DNA of 64,000 nucleotides from Sulfurimonas xiamenensis (GTDB lineage Bacteria; Campylobacterota; Campylobacteria; Campylobacterales; Sulfurimonadaceae): NCBI RefSeq assembly GCF_009258045.1, contig NZ_CP041166.1, positions 248,001 to 312,000 of the forward strand, read 5' to 3'. Shown piece by piece: positions 50,900 to 60,402 of this stretch (position 1 is its first letter; each line of letters starts with the position of its first letter). The notes under the pieces were generated by a model. It saw only the letters and a program-made list of their open reading frames with translations, ran no database searches and was not told where the DNA came from. The position numbers and the translations under genes were made by a program.

Positions 50900-51442
50900 T
50901 TAATATAAACCGAATCTTCCATCGCTTCTTTTGTAGAGAACGCGTGTTTTATTTTCGTTGTCCAAAAAGATTTCGAACATTTTGTTGCTATCTTTGAGAT
51001 CATTTAAAACATCTTCGACTTCTCTTGGTTTATAAAGAGTAAGCTCAACGGGGATGATTTCATCCTCCATCGCTTCGTCCGCCTCATGCAGATCTACACT
51101 TTTAAAGGCTTCATTCTTTGCTTCATTTATACCATCTTTATGATGTGTGTTTTCTTTATCATGTATACGGCGCATCGCTTTTTGTGCTCTCTCTGCAGCC
51201 AAATCGATAGCAGCATAAAGATCTTGGTCACTCTGCTTTATGACTATGGAGTTTTTATGTGCCAGGTTGATAACAAACTCTACAACAGAGAGAGGTTTGC
51301 CCTTTTTTGTCTGGCTTGATGCAATAAGATTTACAGAGATAATGTCCATATTGTATTTGCTAAGAGTGTTAATAGATGTATTCATATAGGCTTTAATAGG
51401 CTCTGTAAGCTCTACATGTCTTCCGGTTAATGATATATTCAT
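50900..51442 (-). CDS. hpf: Long-form ribosome hibernation-promoting factor
   Basis: A 180-residue HPF with both domains. The N-terminal ribosome-binding domain ends in IKQSDQDLYAAIDLAAERAQKAMRRIHDK (about 72-100). A charged linker follows, then the C-terminal dimerisation domain (LTLYKPREVEDVL ... RVLYKRSDGRFGLY). Long HPF alone forms 100S ribosome dimers in resting cells. It has its own minus-strand TATAAT (51473-51478), and the ATG has a site just upstream. A short-form paralogue lies at 37257. Confidence 0.92.
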   Translation of the reverse strand: MNISLTGRHVELTEPIKAYMNTSINTLSKYNMDIISVNLIASSQTKKGKPLSVVEFVINLAHKNSIVIKQSDQDLYAAIDLAAERAQKAMRRIHDKENTHHKDGINEAKNEAFKSVDLHEADEAMEDEIIPVELTLYKPREVEDVLNDLKDSNKMFEIFLDNENKTRVLYKRSDGRFGLY

Positions 51443-51472
51443 GGTAAATCCTTTAGTTTCTAAATAACGATT

Positions 51473-51478
51473 ATTATA
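51473..51478 (-). promoter_or_regulatory. -10 box for hpf
   Basis: A minus-strand TATAAT, about 30 bases before the hpf ATG, in the gap after the last pseudopilin gene. It suggests that hpf is expressed independently of the upstream pilin operon. Confidence 0.5.
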
Positions 51479-51507
51479 GCATTAAATCGTTTACAATAAT
51501 TCATTAT

Positions 51508-51981
51508 TTAGAGTTTTTGGATTGTTCTTCTAAAGTAGCGGATAGGTTCGGTGCTAAGGTTTTGATCTGCTCTAGGGCTTACCGTTACATCCATAAGTAC
51601 AGAACCGTTTTGTTCGGGAGTAACAACACTAATATAATCATTTGTGGCTGATGCACATGGGGAAGGATTTGTATAGATATATTTTAGAGTTATATTTACA
51701 TCATATAGACCATCGTCAAAAGTGTAGTTTCTTGCTGTTATAGTGCAGGGTGCAGCTTGCGCGATGTCCAAAAGTGCCAACTCTGTAGCACTCTTTGCAT
51801 GGAGTGCGGTTTGCTCGTAAAGATATAAATCGACAGTTCTTTTACTTGTTTCTGTTGTAAGTGCCAAAGAGAGCGCCATAATAGTCGCTATGATAATTAT
51901 AACCGCTATAGCCATTATCATAGCAAAGCCTGAACGCTTCTTATGAGGATTGGGTTTTAAAAAATAGTTTTTTCTTTGCAT
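51508..51981 (-). CDS. PilX/MshP-like minor pseudopilin
   Basis: A 157-residue prepilin-like protein. The leader (MQRKNYFLKPNPHKKRSG) is followed by a hydrophobic helix FAMIMAIAVIIIIATIMALSLAL. Cleavage after Gly 18 would leave Phe at +1, but the usual Glu at +5 is replaced by Met, as is common in MshP/PilX-like minor pilins. The short globular part has two cysteines (AAPCTIT and SPCASA) and ends FRRTIQKL. It overlaps the previous gene by 25 bases, at the end of a four-gene operon. Confidence 0.76.
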   Translation of the reverse strand: MQRKNYFLKPNPHKKRSGFAMIMAIAVIIIIATIMALSLALTTETSKRTVDLYLYEQTALHAKSATELALLDIAQAAPCTITARNYTFDDGLYDVNITLKYIYTNPSPCASATNDYISVVTPEQNGSVLMDVTVSPRADQNLSTEPIRYFRRTIQKL

Positions 51982-52865
51982 AACGAATAATCCTCCACTA
52001 ACTCAGAATTGACACACACTTGAATTTTAACAATTGAGCCGACTGCTTTAAATCTAAAAGTATCTACATTTTCCATGATTACAGCTTTTTTTGTATTGGC
52101 ATCACTATATTTATCTCCTTGCCACGGTTGATAATCATAATAGAGAGTTAAATTTCCATCATCAGGAGTATGTACAACAGCATAAGCAGTCCAAGCAAGC
52201 TGATAATATTCGTAAACATTAACATCTCTAAAATCGTCCCCAGTTATGCCAGACACAAATTCATTTACACTTCCTCCATTATTTATGGGATGCATAACAC
52301 TTGTATTATGGTCTGTTAAAGCGACTCCATCCCATCCATAGCCGGTTTTGATATCACTATCAGATCCTACAAAATAGAGAGCAGCATCATTTATGGTAGT
52401 TCCACTGCCATGTGATAAAACACCAATTAATGTATTTAAAGCGCCGGTATCGGTTCCGGGAGATACTAAATTAGTAGCATTTGTATTTGGATCTTTTAAA
52501 TCAATTATTCCGCTCCAGTGAGGCAGAAAATTTCCGCCAGCATTAGGAGTATTTCCGCGAAATCCCTCTATATCTGTTCCTACCCATTCTAGTATTGTTG
52601 CGTTTTCCTCGTAAGGAGAATAAGCTAAAGCTTCAAAATCAGTAGCACTCTTTCTAGCGATTACAGAGTCTTTGATGCGGTATTGAAGCCTTGAACCTAT
52701 TGTCTCAACTGCAGCTGCAGTTTGGGATTGGAGTCTGTTGTTGATACTTGAAAATATAAAGCTTTTATAAGCCTGAGAGAGTAGCTCAACACCATATTTT
52801 GCAAGAATTCCCATGATTACTATAACAAAGATAAGTTCTAGAAGAGTAAAAGCGCCTCTACGCAT
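51957..52865 (-). CDS. MshO-like pseudopilin
   Basis: A 302-residue prepilin. The leader MRRGA is followed by FTLLELIFVIVIMGILAKYGVELLSQAYKSF, with Ala instead of Gly before the cleavage site and Glu at +5. The long globular domain contains glycine-rich segments and ends with two cysteines (CVNSELVEDYSLCK). Size and order after an MshD-like gene fit MshO or GspJ-type pseudopilins. It begins within the stop of the previous gene (TAATG) and overlaps the next by 25 bases. Confidence 0.78.
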   Translation of the reverse strand: MRRGAFTLLELIFVIVIMGILAKYGVELLSQAYKSFIFSSINNRLQSQTAAAVETIGSRLQYRIKDSVIARKSATDFEALAYSPYEENATILEWVGTDIEGFRGNTPNAGGNFLPHWSGIIDLKDPNTNATNLVSPGTDTGALNTLIGVLSHGSGTTINDAALYFVGSDSDIKTGYGWDGVALTDHNTSVMHPINNGGSVNEFVSGITGDDFRDVNVYEYYQLAWTAYAVVHTPDDGNLTLYYDYQPWQGDKYSDANTKKAVIMENVDTFRFKAVGSIVKIQVCVNSELVEDYSLCKEKTIF

Positions 52866-53497
52866 TAAAATCTCCTCTTGTAGTAGTCAATCTCGCCGAT
52901 GTTGGCAGAGTAGGTATTTAGTTTTATAATCGTTTCACCTTTTGAATTTGTGATTGTAGTAGTTATTTTTTTAATATTATTGTTTGTTGCACCCGTTTCA
53001 TCAACATATGCTACATTGATTGAACTAGTGTAGATGTCTTTATAACCGGAAGCTTCTGTTACATTGATATCAAAAATTTCTCCACCTGTAAAATTGTTTA
53101 TATTTGGAAAGTCGGTGCTTGGGTTGCCGTCTATGCCAACGGTTTTGTCATTCAAGCATCTTCTATGATACGGTTGAGCGATATGACCGTCTCTTAGTCT
53201 ATATCTCGGGCTTGAAGCATTATCTTCACAGTCATTGTCTACATCTATAACTCTTGATAGGCGGCTTGTTTCATTATCTTCCATTGAGTTTGCATCCCAA
53301 TAGTAAGATGTTGCTCCCATCAGTTCTGCAGAGGCTGCAAAGATAGCTTCCTGAACTATATTGCTCTCAATCCCTTTGGATGTAATCTGAATCATTGTAG
53401 GGAGCGATATAACTGCAATAGATACAATAACAATAGCAAATATAAGCTCTATCATTGTAAAAGCGGCTCTGCCAAAAGAGGTTTCTCTTCTTACCAC
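52865..53497 (-). CDS. MshD/PilV-like pseudopilin
   Basis: A 210-residue prepilin. The start is GTG at 53497 with a GGAG site about 6 bases upstream. The leader (VRRETSFGRAA) precedes FTMIELIFAIVIVSIAVISLPTM, with Ala at -1, Phe at +1 and Glu at +5. A disulfide-capable globular part follows with cysteines at NDCEDN and RRCLND. It resembles MshD or PilV/GspI-type minor pilins. It overlaps the upstream large gene by 7 bases and the next by 1 base. Confidence 0.78.
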   Translation of the reverse strand: MVRRETSFGRAAFTMIELIFAIVIVSIAVISLPTMIQITSKGIESNIVQEAIFAASAELMGATSYYWDANSMEDNETSRLSRVIDVDNDCEDNASSPRYRLRDGHIAQPYHRRCLNDKTVGIDGNPSTDFPNINNFTGGEIFDINVTEASGYKDIYTSSINVAYVDETGATNNNIKKITTTITNSKGETIIKLNTYSANIGEIDYYKRRF

Positions 53498-56400
53498 ATG
53501 ATTCTCCTATTTGTTTTTACCCCGCCGGTGCTTTTTGTTGTCGTGTCTGTTTCATGCTCGCCGGTCCAGTCACCTAACTTATCAAACTCAACTTGAAACT
53601 CGTTTCTTGTAGCCGTCGGATCATCTTCATTATAGATTAGCCAACGAGATGCATTGTTATGCATAGTTGTTTTGTATGGATATCCTTTGCTTTCATCATA
53701 CTCAAGATCAGCCTTAGATGGATTAGTAGTGTTATCTTGTGCTGTAACATCTACAATATCATCAGATGAGTCAATAGGAGTAGCATCTTTTTGTTGCACT
53801 ATGCCTATATTACCATGATTAGTTGTATTATGATCTGCATTTATAAACCATCTTAAATCATCTACATTTATTGAAGTAACTCCGTTTGGAAGCAGGTTTT
53901 TGTTGCAAGGTCTACCTACACTGTCTGTTTCAAAACAGTATGCTTCAAAGTAGATATTTGCTGTTCCAGTTGGACCTTCGTATCTTTGTCTTGAAGCATG
54001 TGTACGGCCGTATATAAATGTCGCATTACCATCTTCTAAGCCATCTTTAGAGCCTGTTATATTTGCATCTGAATCATATCCGGTTACCGGGGTCTGAGTA
54101 TAGTATGATTCTGTTGATATATTGATATCTGAAACATTAATGTCAAACGGATTGATTGCAACATTTACTTGACGAGGAAAATTAAATCGTAAAACTTTTG
54201 ATAGATTGTCTTCTTCAAAAGTTATGGTCTTTGTCCCGTTGTCATCACCATCAGTTCCAAAGCCAAGTAGCAGATTAACTATTTTTGTAGTGTTTGCATC
54301 CCCTTGATTAGGTTCTGTTGCAGTGAAATTAACTGATATAGGATTTTCATAATATGCAGCACCGTCTCTAAAGTTTATTGTTGTTCCATTTGATTCATTT
54401 TGCGCAATAATTTTTATTTTGACTTTAGCGGCCATATCAAATGTTGATTGATTTGCATCGTCTAAATTTGATATATATGTAAAATTATCTGTTGTTATGT
54501 AGTTTGATACATTTCCATCAGAGAATCCAAAATGATGAGGTATAAATGTAACATTTATATCACCACATACATAAGCACCCTCGCTGCTACAGTCATGAGG
54601 AGTTGGATCATTTACATTATTTATATCTACACTTGCCCACTCTTTGTCTTTTAGTGTTAAATTGACTTTTCCTACATCATTAAAATTAATAGCAACAACT
54701 TCTGAGTTTGCACCATTTGTTGATATGCCATTGCTCATATTAAAGTCATTTAGGCCAAAATTTACAATCCCGTTTAAAATAGCTGCACTGCCATCTTTTG
54801 CAAAGACTATTGATTCATTAATGTCAAGATTTGCTTTTGTTTGGTTATACCCTTGAGAATTAACATCTATATGCCCGACAGAATCATAATCAAATGCATT
54901 GACTGTTGTATTGTAATCAGAACCTGAGCGCAAAAGATTCTGCATATGCGGATTTGTTGAAGTTATTTCAAATCTATCTGGGCGAATTGCAAAATTGTCA
55001 CTTGAACAATCTGGAAAAGCATTTAGAGTACACATCAAACAGCCAAGCTCGTTGTCATATAGAGGATTGTATCCAGGTTCGTTTGGATCAGATGCTCCAT
55101 TATTAGAAGATTCACACGGTCTTCCATTCATAGTTTGACAACGCTCATATGCACTAAGTCCAAAAGCATCATAATATTTGTTTGCCGAGTTGACACACTG
55201 TCCAAGACCTGCAAGATTTCCAGTTGTTGAACTGCTATAAACACATTTTATACCAGAATCTATGTATAACTGATCCAAATCAAGATATGAAACTGAAAGA
55301 CGCGCATTTTTTAACGCATGAGCAGGTATGTTCACATTTCTTGTATCTATTACATTATTATTTGTAATTTCAAAAACTACGGGACGCCCAGTGTCTGCAT
55401 CATAAAGAGGTTCCTGTGTTGAACATATTCCATTACTAAGATAAGGTATAACTAAAAATGAGAGTTCATTGTCTAAAGGTGTAAAGACTGATGCATTTTG
55501 ACTACCGTCAAGATGCACTGCAGTAAGCTGTACACTTGTTTGCGCGGAGATTTTTGTTTTTAAAACTTTACTTGTTCCTGCGTTGTAAGTATCAATGTTT
55601 GTCCACATATCTGTATCAATTACATCTGCATGATCAGGCGGTGGAGTGAAGATAATTTCTCCCCCGCTTCCATCTTCACTGCTTACGATAATTGATGCAT
55701 CTGATTTTGTTATTGTTCCGTCAATGATCGCTTCATTTTTGAGTAAAGCAGGTTCAGGAGATAACGGTGTTGTGATTTCATATATTATTCTTGCTAAACC
55801 AGGTACACCACTGTTACCTGTACGCTTTGGAATATCTCCTGTGCATGTAAAGTTGGTAGCAGTTGGATCAACACTTCCACAGTTAAGTGATCCAGAATCG
55901 ATAATATTTAAGTTGAAATTTAAACCGCTGACTTCATCTCCTGCTGTACCATTAATAAAATCATAATGGAAAGCTTGTAAAGTGTCTGTTATGCTTACAT
56001 CAGACATCGGCGTACTAGTTTCATTGGCAATTGTAATCATGTATGTAACTGTTTGATTTAAATCAGCATAATAAGTTGAAGGGGTTTTAATTATAAGTAA
56101 ATCTGACTCTTCACCTAGGGGAGAAACAGTTATTGTAAATTCATCAGTATTGGAATCTTCATTTTCTCCATCGGTCGCATAAGCGCCTAGGCTGTATGTT
56201 CCATCAACCGTAGGCGTACCGCTAATCACACCACTGGTTTCGTTAAAATCCAAACCTGTCGGTAGCGTGCCGGTTAATGTATATGACTCAATTGCACTGT
56301 CTGTTGCTTGTGCGTAGTCTGCAATATTAAGCGTGTATGGTATGCCGTTAGATATATCTTGGTCTGGAATGTCTCCCATTACCGGAGGTCCAGAAGAAAC

Positions 56401-57057
56401 CGGTTCAGAGCTCAATGTGAAGCTATCACTGTTTGATGTGCCATCTTTGTCTTGCGCCGTTACGCTTAAAGTAAATGTACCACTTTCTGTGGGAGTGCCG
56501 CTGAGAATACCGGTTGTTGTATTAAAGCTCAAGCCCGCTGGAAGCGTTCCGGATAAAGCATAAGAGATAATAGGGTCACTGTCAGTAAGTGTGACATAGG
56601 TCGAAATATTTAAAGAAAAAGGTGTACCCACTATAATAAGCTGGTCAGGAACATCACCCATAATCGGCGGAGTTGGTAAAGGTATAAATGTTACTGTTAA
56701 TGTATGACTTTCATCATTTGAAGCAAAAACGGCAACATTTACATCAAAAGCACCATTACTCTCATATATCAGCAAAGTCTTTTTTGAGGCTTCTCCCGAG
56801 GGACAGCTGTCTCCTGAACCATTTAGGTGAATTTTATTGTTACTATTATCTGTAGCAATTGTTAATGTTCCGGCAGCATTTGTTTGAATATAATAATATA
56901 TAGTGTCATTTTTAGACATAGAAGCACTATGTGTTTGAATTGGAGATGATGCGGACATGCTATAAGAATAGTCACTTGAGCATGCATCAGCACCTTTTAA
57001 ATAGGCAGGAGATAGCAAAATAACCATAAGAACCAAAAAAGAGTGAAATAAATTCAT
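53491..57057 (-). CDS. Large MshQ-like exported protein with Ig-like domains
   Basis: A 1188-residue exported protein. The start is the ATG at 57057, preceded by GGAGGA; an upstream TTG is less likely. The signal peptide (MNLFHSFLVLMVILLSP) is followed by a short N-terminal domain, then two He_PIG-type Ig-like repeats (about 131-216 and 225-311, each with the motif TLPAGLSF/TLPTGLDF and SGTPT). A DUF11-like segment (about 317-450) comes next. A cysteine-rich region (about 610-690, with CVNSA, CQTMNGRPC and CLMCTLNAFPDC) leads into an FAIRPDRF segment like that of MSHA protein MshQ (DUF6701). It leads an operon of three pseudopilins, consistent with a surface pilus tip or adhesin. The role is inferred. 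Confidence 0.72.
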   Translation of the reverse strand: MNLFHSFLVLMVILLSPAYLKGADACSSDYSYSMSASSPIQTHSASMSKNDTIYYYIQTNAAGTLTIATDNSNNKIHLNGSGDSCPSGEASKKTLLIYESNGAFDVNVAVFASNDESHTLTVTFIPLPTPPIMGDVPDQLIIVGTPFSLNISTYVTLTDSDPIISYALSGTLPAGLSFNTTTGILSGTPTESGTFTLSVTAQDKDGTSNSDSFTLSSEPVSSGPPVMGDIPDQDISNGIPYTLNIADYAQATDSAIESYTLTGTLPTGLDFNETSGVISGTPTVDGTYSLGAYATDGENEDSNTDEFTITVSPLGEESDLLIIKTPSTYYADLNQTVTYMITIANETSTPMSDVSITDTLQAFHYDFINGTAGDEVSGLNFNLNIIDSGSLNCGSVDPTATNFTCTGDIPKRTGNSGVPGLARIIYEITTPLSPEPALLKNEAIIDGTITKSDASIIVSSEDGSGGEIIFTPPPDHADVIDTDMWTNIDTYNAGTSKVLKTKISAQTSVQLTAVHLDGSQNASVFTPLDNELSFLVIPYLSNGICSTQEPLYDADTGRPVVFEITNNNVIDTRNVNIPAHALKNARLSVSYLDLDQLYIDSGIKCVYSSSTTGNLAGLGQCVNSANKYYDAFGLSAYERCQTMNGRPCESSNNGASDPNEPGYNPLYDNELGCLMCTLNAFPDCSSDNFAIRPDRFEITSTNPHMQNLLRSGSDYNTTVNAFDYDSVGHIDVNSQGYNQTKANLDINESIVFAKDGSAAILNGIVNFGLNDFNMSNGISTNGANSEVVAINFNDVGKVNLTLKDKEWASVDINNVNDPTPHDCSSEGAYVCGDINVTFIPHHFGFSDGNVSNYITTDNFTYISNLDDANQSTFDMAAKVKIKIIAQNESNGTTINFRDGAAYYENPISVNFTATEPNQGDANTTKIVNLLLGFGTDGDDNGTKTITFEEDNLSKVLRFNFPRQVNVAINPFDINVSDINISTESYYTQTPVTGYDSDANITGSKDGLEDGNATFIYGRTHASRQRYEGPTGTANIYFEAYCFETDSVGRPCNKNLLPNGVTSINVDDLRWFINADHNTTNHGNIGIVQQKDATPIDSSDDIVDVTAQDNTTNPSKADLEYDESKGYPYKTTMHNNASRWLIYNEDDPTATRNEFQVEFDKLGDWTGEHETDTTTKSTGGVKTNRRIMW

Positions 57058-57071
57058 CGAATCCTCCAACT

Positions 57072-57093
57072 AAAAGTGCAAAACTTCACTTTT
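57072..57093 (-). repeat. Leader hairpin of the MshQ-like operon
   Basis: A 7-bp stem, AAAAGTG with CACTTTT, and an 8-base loop, between the minus-strand -10 box and the ATG at 57057. It sits in the predicted 5' leader and could affect translation or mRNA stability. Confidence 0.4.
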
Positions 57094-57102
57094 TAATACT
57101 AC

Positions 57103-57108
57103 ATTATA
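57103..57108 (-). promoter_or_regulatory. -10 box for the MshQ-like/pseudopilin operon
   Basis: A minus-strand TATAAT about 45 bases before the ATG at 57057. The 170-base gap diverges from bamD and is AT-rich. No regulator site is recognised. Confidence 0.5.
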
Positions 57109-57228
57109 CTATCAAACATACTTAATAAGTGCTTAACATCTTTTTTTTATAAAAAAGAGCTGATTTAATGAGTGTTATATATCTTTTGGATAAAATAACA
57201 TCTTATTTAAAATTTAGGAATTTATTTT

Positions 57229-57981
57229 ATGAAATTAAAGATTTATTTTTTAGCGGCTTTGGTGCTTTTTTCGCTTTTGTTTTCAGGATGTTCAAAAGAG
57301 GTTGAGGAGTATAACAAGTCTGCTATATACTGGTACTCAAAAATAGTGCAGAGTGTTTCTAACGGAGATCTGGAGAGAGCTGACAGCTACTACAGTTCAC
57401 TTCAGGGCGAGCACATCGGCTCTCCTCTGCTCCCAGAGGCTACGATGATACTCGCACTTGCGCATATGTATCATGAGGAGTATCTTTTAAGCGAGCATTT
57501 TTTAAATGAGTATATTAAAAGATATGCAACTCCAAATGAAAAAGAGGAAGCAGAATTTTTAAAAATAAAAGCAAAATATATGGCTCTACCAAATCCAAGA
57601 CGAGATCAGGGGTTGATAACCGAGGCGATAGAAGAGGGCGAAGCGTTTAAGAGAATATATCCAAACTCAATGTATCTAGAGATCATAAACACGATGCTTA
57701 CCAGACTTTATCTTGCCGAGTTTACGCTCAACGAGAGCATAGCCGGGCTTTATGACAGGTTAGACAAACCAAAAAGTGCCGCATATTACAGATCTATAAA
57801 TCCGCAACCCTGGATTGTCTCAGAAGAGGTAAACAGAGCTGTTGCTCCATGGTATCGTTCATGGTTTGAAGGAGACGGTACTTCAAGCTGGTATGATTTT
57901 ATGATACCGGACACGCAAAGTGTTGTTTCTAGAAGCTCTGTAAAAGATGAAGATGTAGGAGAGAGCGATGAAACTAAGTGA
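57229..57981 (+). CDS. bamD: Outer membrane assembly lipoprotein BamD
   Basis: Essential component of the beta-barrel assembly machine, 250 residues. The signal peptide ends in a lipobox, FSLLFSGC, with lipidated Cys21. The rest is TPR-like helical repeats (AIYWYSKIVQSVSNGDLERADSYY, EYLLSEHFLNEYIKRY, LYDRLDKPKSAAYY). TAGGAA precedes the ATG. It overlaps the lon start by 14 bases, and the bamD-lon pairing is a conserved feature in related genomes. Confidence 0.9.
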   Translation: MKLKIYFLAALVLFSLLFSGCSKEVEEYNKSAIYWYSKIVQSVSNGDLERADSYYSSLQGEHIGSPLLPEATMILALAHMYHEEYLLSEHFLNEYIKRYATPNEKEEAEFLKIKAKYMALPNPRRDQGLITEAIEEGEAFKRIYPNSMYLEIINTMLTRLYLAEFTLNESIAGLYDRLDKPKSAAYYRSINPQPWIVSEEVNRAVAPWYRSWFEGDGTSSWYDFMIPDTQSVVSRSSVKDEDVGESDETK

Positions 57982-60379
57982 TTATAAAGCATTTCCGGCT
58001 GATATACCCGTTATAGCGGAGGATGAACTCTTTTTATATCCGTTTATGATCTCTCCGCTTTTTTTAAGCGATGAGAAAAACATAAAAGCGGCTACAAAGG
58101 CTATTGAAGATGGATCTTTGGTTATTGTTTGCCCTACAAAACCTTCTTATGAGGGCGAAAGAGAGTTTGAATCACTTTATAACGCAGGTGTAGTAGGTTC
58201 TATCATGCGAAAAGTCTCACTTCCCGACGGAAGAGTAAAAGTGCTTTTTCAAGGTCTAGCACGGGCTAAAGTTATAAAAAAAGTTCAAGACGATCCTCTT
58301 ATTGCACATGTAGATATCATAAATGCTACAAATGTAAGCTCTTTAAAGATAGATGCCATACTTGAGATAGTTCGTGAAAAGGTTAGAGCGCTTGCTGCCG
58401 TGAGCAGCTATTTTCCTCCGGATCTGTTAAAAACTATAGAAGAGAATCATGACCATAACCGCATAATCGATCTTATATGCAGTAGTGTTAAGCTCAAAAA
58501 AGAGCAGGCTTACAATCTTTTTGTAGAGACTGATACTGAAAAAAGATTTTTGGATCTTATAGAGTATCTTATCGATGAGATTGAGGCAAATAAGCTGCAA
58601 AAAGAGATTCGTTCAAAAGTGCATACACATATAGAAAAAATCAATAAAGAGTATTTCTTAAAAGAGCAGCTAAAGCAGATTCAAAAAGAGCTTGGAAGCG
58701 ATACTTCAAGAGATGAAGAGATAGAAGAGTACCGAAACAAACTCAAAGCGAAAAAAGAGAAAATGAGCGAAGAGGCTTATAAAGAGATACATAAACAGAT
58801 AGAGAGATTTTCGCGAATGCATCCTGACTCTTCAGATGCATCTATGACACAAACTTATCTAGAGTGGGCTTTAGAGATCCCTTTTGGGGAGGAGAGTAAA
58901 AAGAAGCTTAAAATCAGTGAAGTAGAAAATCAACTGGATAAAGACCACTTCTCTTTAGAAAAACCAAAAGAGAGAATTATTGAGTTTTTTGCGGTAAAAG
59001 AGTTGATGGAGCTTAGAGGAGTAAAGGGAAATTCAGGAGCGATTATCTGTTTTTCAGGACCTCCGGGCGTGGGTAAAACATCTTTGGCAAATTCTATAGC
59101 AGAGGCGTTAAAAAGACCGTTAATCAGGATAGCGCTTGGCGGTTTAGAAGATGTAAATGAGTTAAGAGGACATAGAAGAACCTATGTCGGCGCGATGCCT
59201 GGGCGTATAACCCAGGGACTGATTGATGCTAAAAAAATGAATCCTGTAGTAGTCCTTGATGAGATAGACAAAGTTGCAAAAACCGGCAGAGGCGACCCGA
59301 CAGCAGCACTTTTAGAGATACTGGACCCGGAGCAGAACAAAGAGTTTCGTGATTATTATCTTAACTTTAATCTTGATCTCTCAAAAGTTATCTTTATAGC
59401 AACTGCAAATGATGTCGGAACTATTCCTGCTCCGCTTCGTGACAGAATGGAGTTTATTAGCATAAGCTCTTATACTCCTCAGGAGAAGTATGAGATTGCA
59501 TCTAGATATCTTATTCCGCAAGAGCTTAAAAAACATGGTTTAAGAAAATCAGAAGTTGCTATCTCAAAACCTGCACTTAAAGAGCTTATCCATAGCTACA
59601 CCCGTGAAGCGGGAGTGCGCAATCTTCGCCGCCGCCTTGCAAATATGTCAAGAAAAGTTGCTCGTGAACTACTTGAACATCCGGAAATCAGCAGAGTTTC
59701 ACTGACTCTGAAAAATCTTAAAGACTATTTTGACAAAACGGTATTTGAGATTGAAAAGACGACAAAAGTTCCTGTTGTTGGAGTTGTAAACGGTCTGGCA
59801 TGGACAGCGGTCGGCGGAGATGTTTTAAAAATAGAGAGTATCCGCATAAAAGGCAAGGGAAGCATGCAGCTTACGGGCAGTTTAGGCGATATTATGAAAG
59901 AGTCGGCACTTATTGCATACAGTGTGGTAAAAACACTTATAGATACAAAAAAATTGAAAATAGACCCTCAAAACATTCCTCTTTCAATCAAAGAAAAAGA
60001 GGAAAAAACGGCAGTAGATTTAAGCGAAGTCTATAAACGATATGATCTGCATATACATGTTCCAGACGGTGCAACTCCAAAAGATGGACCAAGTGCAGGT
60101 ATTGCGATGGTAAGCGTTATATCTTCAATACTGAGTTCAAGAAAAATTCGTTCAGAAATCGCAATGACGGGTGAAGTTTCTCTAAGCGGAGATGTACTGC
60201 CGATAGGCGGACTGAGAGAGAAACTTATAGCGGCACATAAAGCTGATATGAGCAAAGTACTTATTCCGCTAAAGAATTATGAGAGAGATCTGGATGATAT
60301 TCCACAAGAGGTAAAAGATTCGTTAGAAATTGTTCCGGTTAGTAAAGTTGAAGAGGTTTTAAAACAAGTTTTAGTTTAA
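57968..60379 (+). CDS. lon: ATP-dependent protease Lon
   Basis: Cytoplasmic AAA+ serine protease for damaged and regulatory proteins; 803 residues. An N-terminal LON substrate-binding domain (about 1-200) is followed by a coiled helical region. Walker A GPPGVGKT is at 364-371, and DEIDKV is the Walker B region. The C-terminal protease domain has the catalytic dyad S709 (GPSAG) and K752 (GGLREK). The ATG overlaps the end of bamD, with GGAGAG upstream, so expression is coupled. Confidence 0.97.
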   Translation: MKLSDYKAFPADIPVIAEDELFLYPFMISPLFLSDEKNIKAATKAIEDGSLVIVCPTKPSYEGEREFESLYNAGVVGSIMRKVSLPDGRVKVLFQGLARAKVIKKVQDDPLIAHVDIINATNVSSLKIDAILEIVREKVRALAAVSSYFPPDLLKTIEENHDHNRIIDLICSSVKLKKEQAYNLFVETDTEKRFLDLIEYLIDEIEANKLQKEIRSKVHTHIEKINKEYFLKEQLKQIQKELGSDTSRDEEIEEYRNKLKAKKEKMSEEAYKEIHKQIERFSRMHPDSSDASMTQTYLEWALEIPFGEESKKKLKISEVENQLDKDHFSLEKPKERIIEFFAVKELMELRGVKGNSGAIICFSGPPGVGKTSLANSIAEALKRPLIRIALGGLEDVNELRGHRRTYVGAMPGRITQGLIDAKKMNPVVVLDEIDKVAKTGRGDPTAALLEILDPEQNKEFRDYYLNFNLDLSKVIFIATANDVGTIPAPLRDRMEFISISSYTPQEKYEIASRYLIPQELKKHGLRKSEVAISKPALKELIHSYTREAGVRNLRRRLANMSRKVARELLEHPEISRVSLTLKNLKDYFDKTVFEIEKTTKVPVVGVVNGLAWTAVGGDVLKIESIRIKGKGSMQLTGSLGDIMKESALIAYSVVKTLIDTKKLKIDPQNIPLSIKEKEEKTAVDLSEVYKRYDLHIHVPDGATPKDGPSAGIAMVSVISSILSSRKIRSEIAMTGEVSLSGDVLPIGGLREKLIAAHKADMSKVLIPLKNYERDLDDIPQEVKDSLEIVPVSKVEEVLKQVLV

Positions 60380-60402
60380 AGCCTCCTCTTTGCTTGTAAA
60401 CT

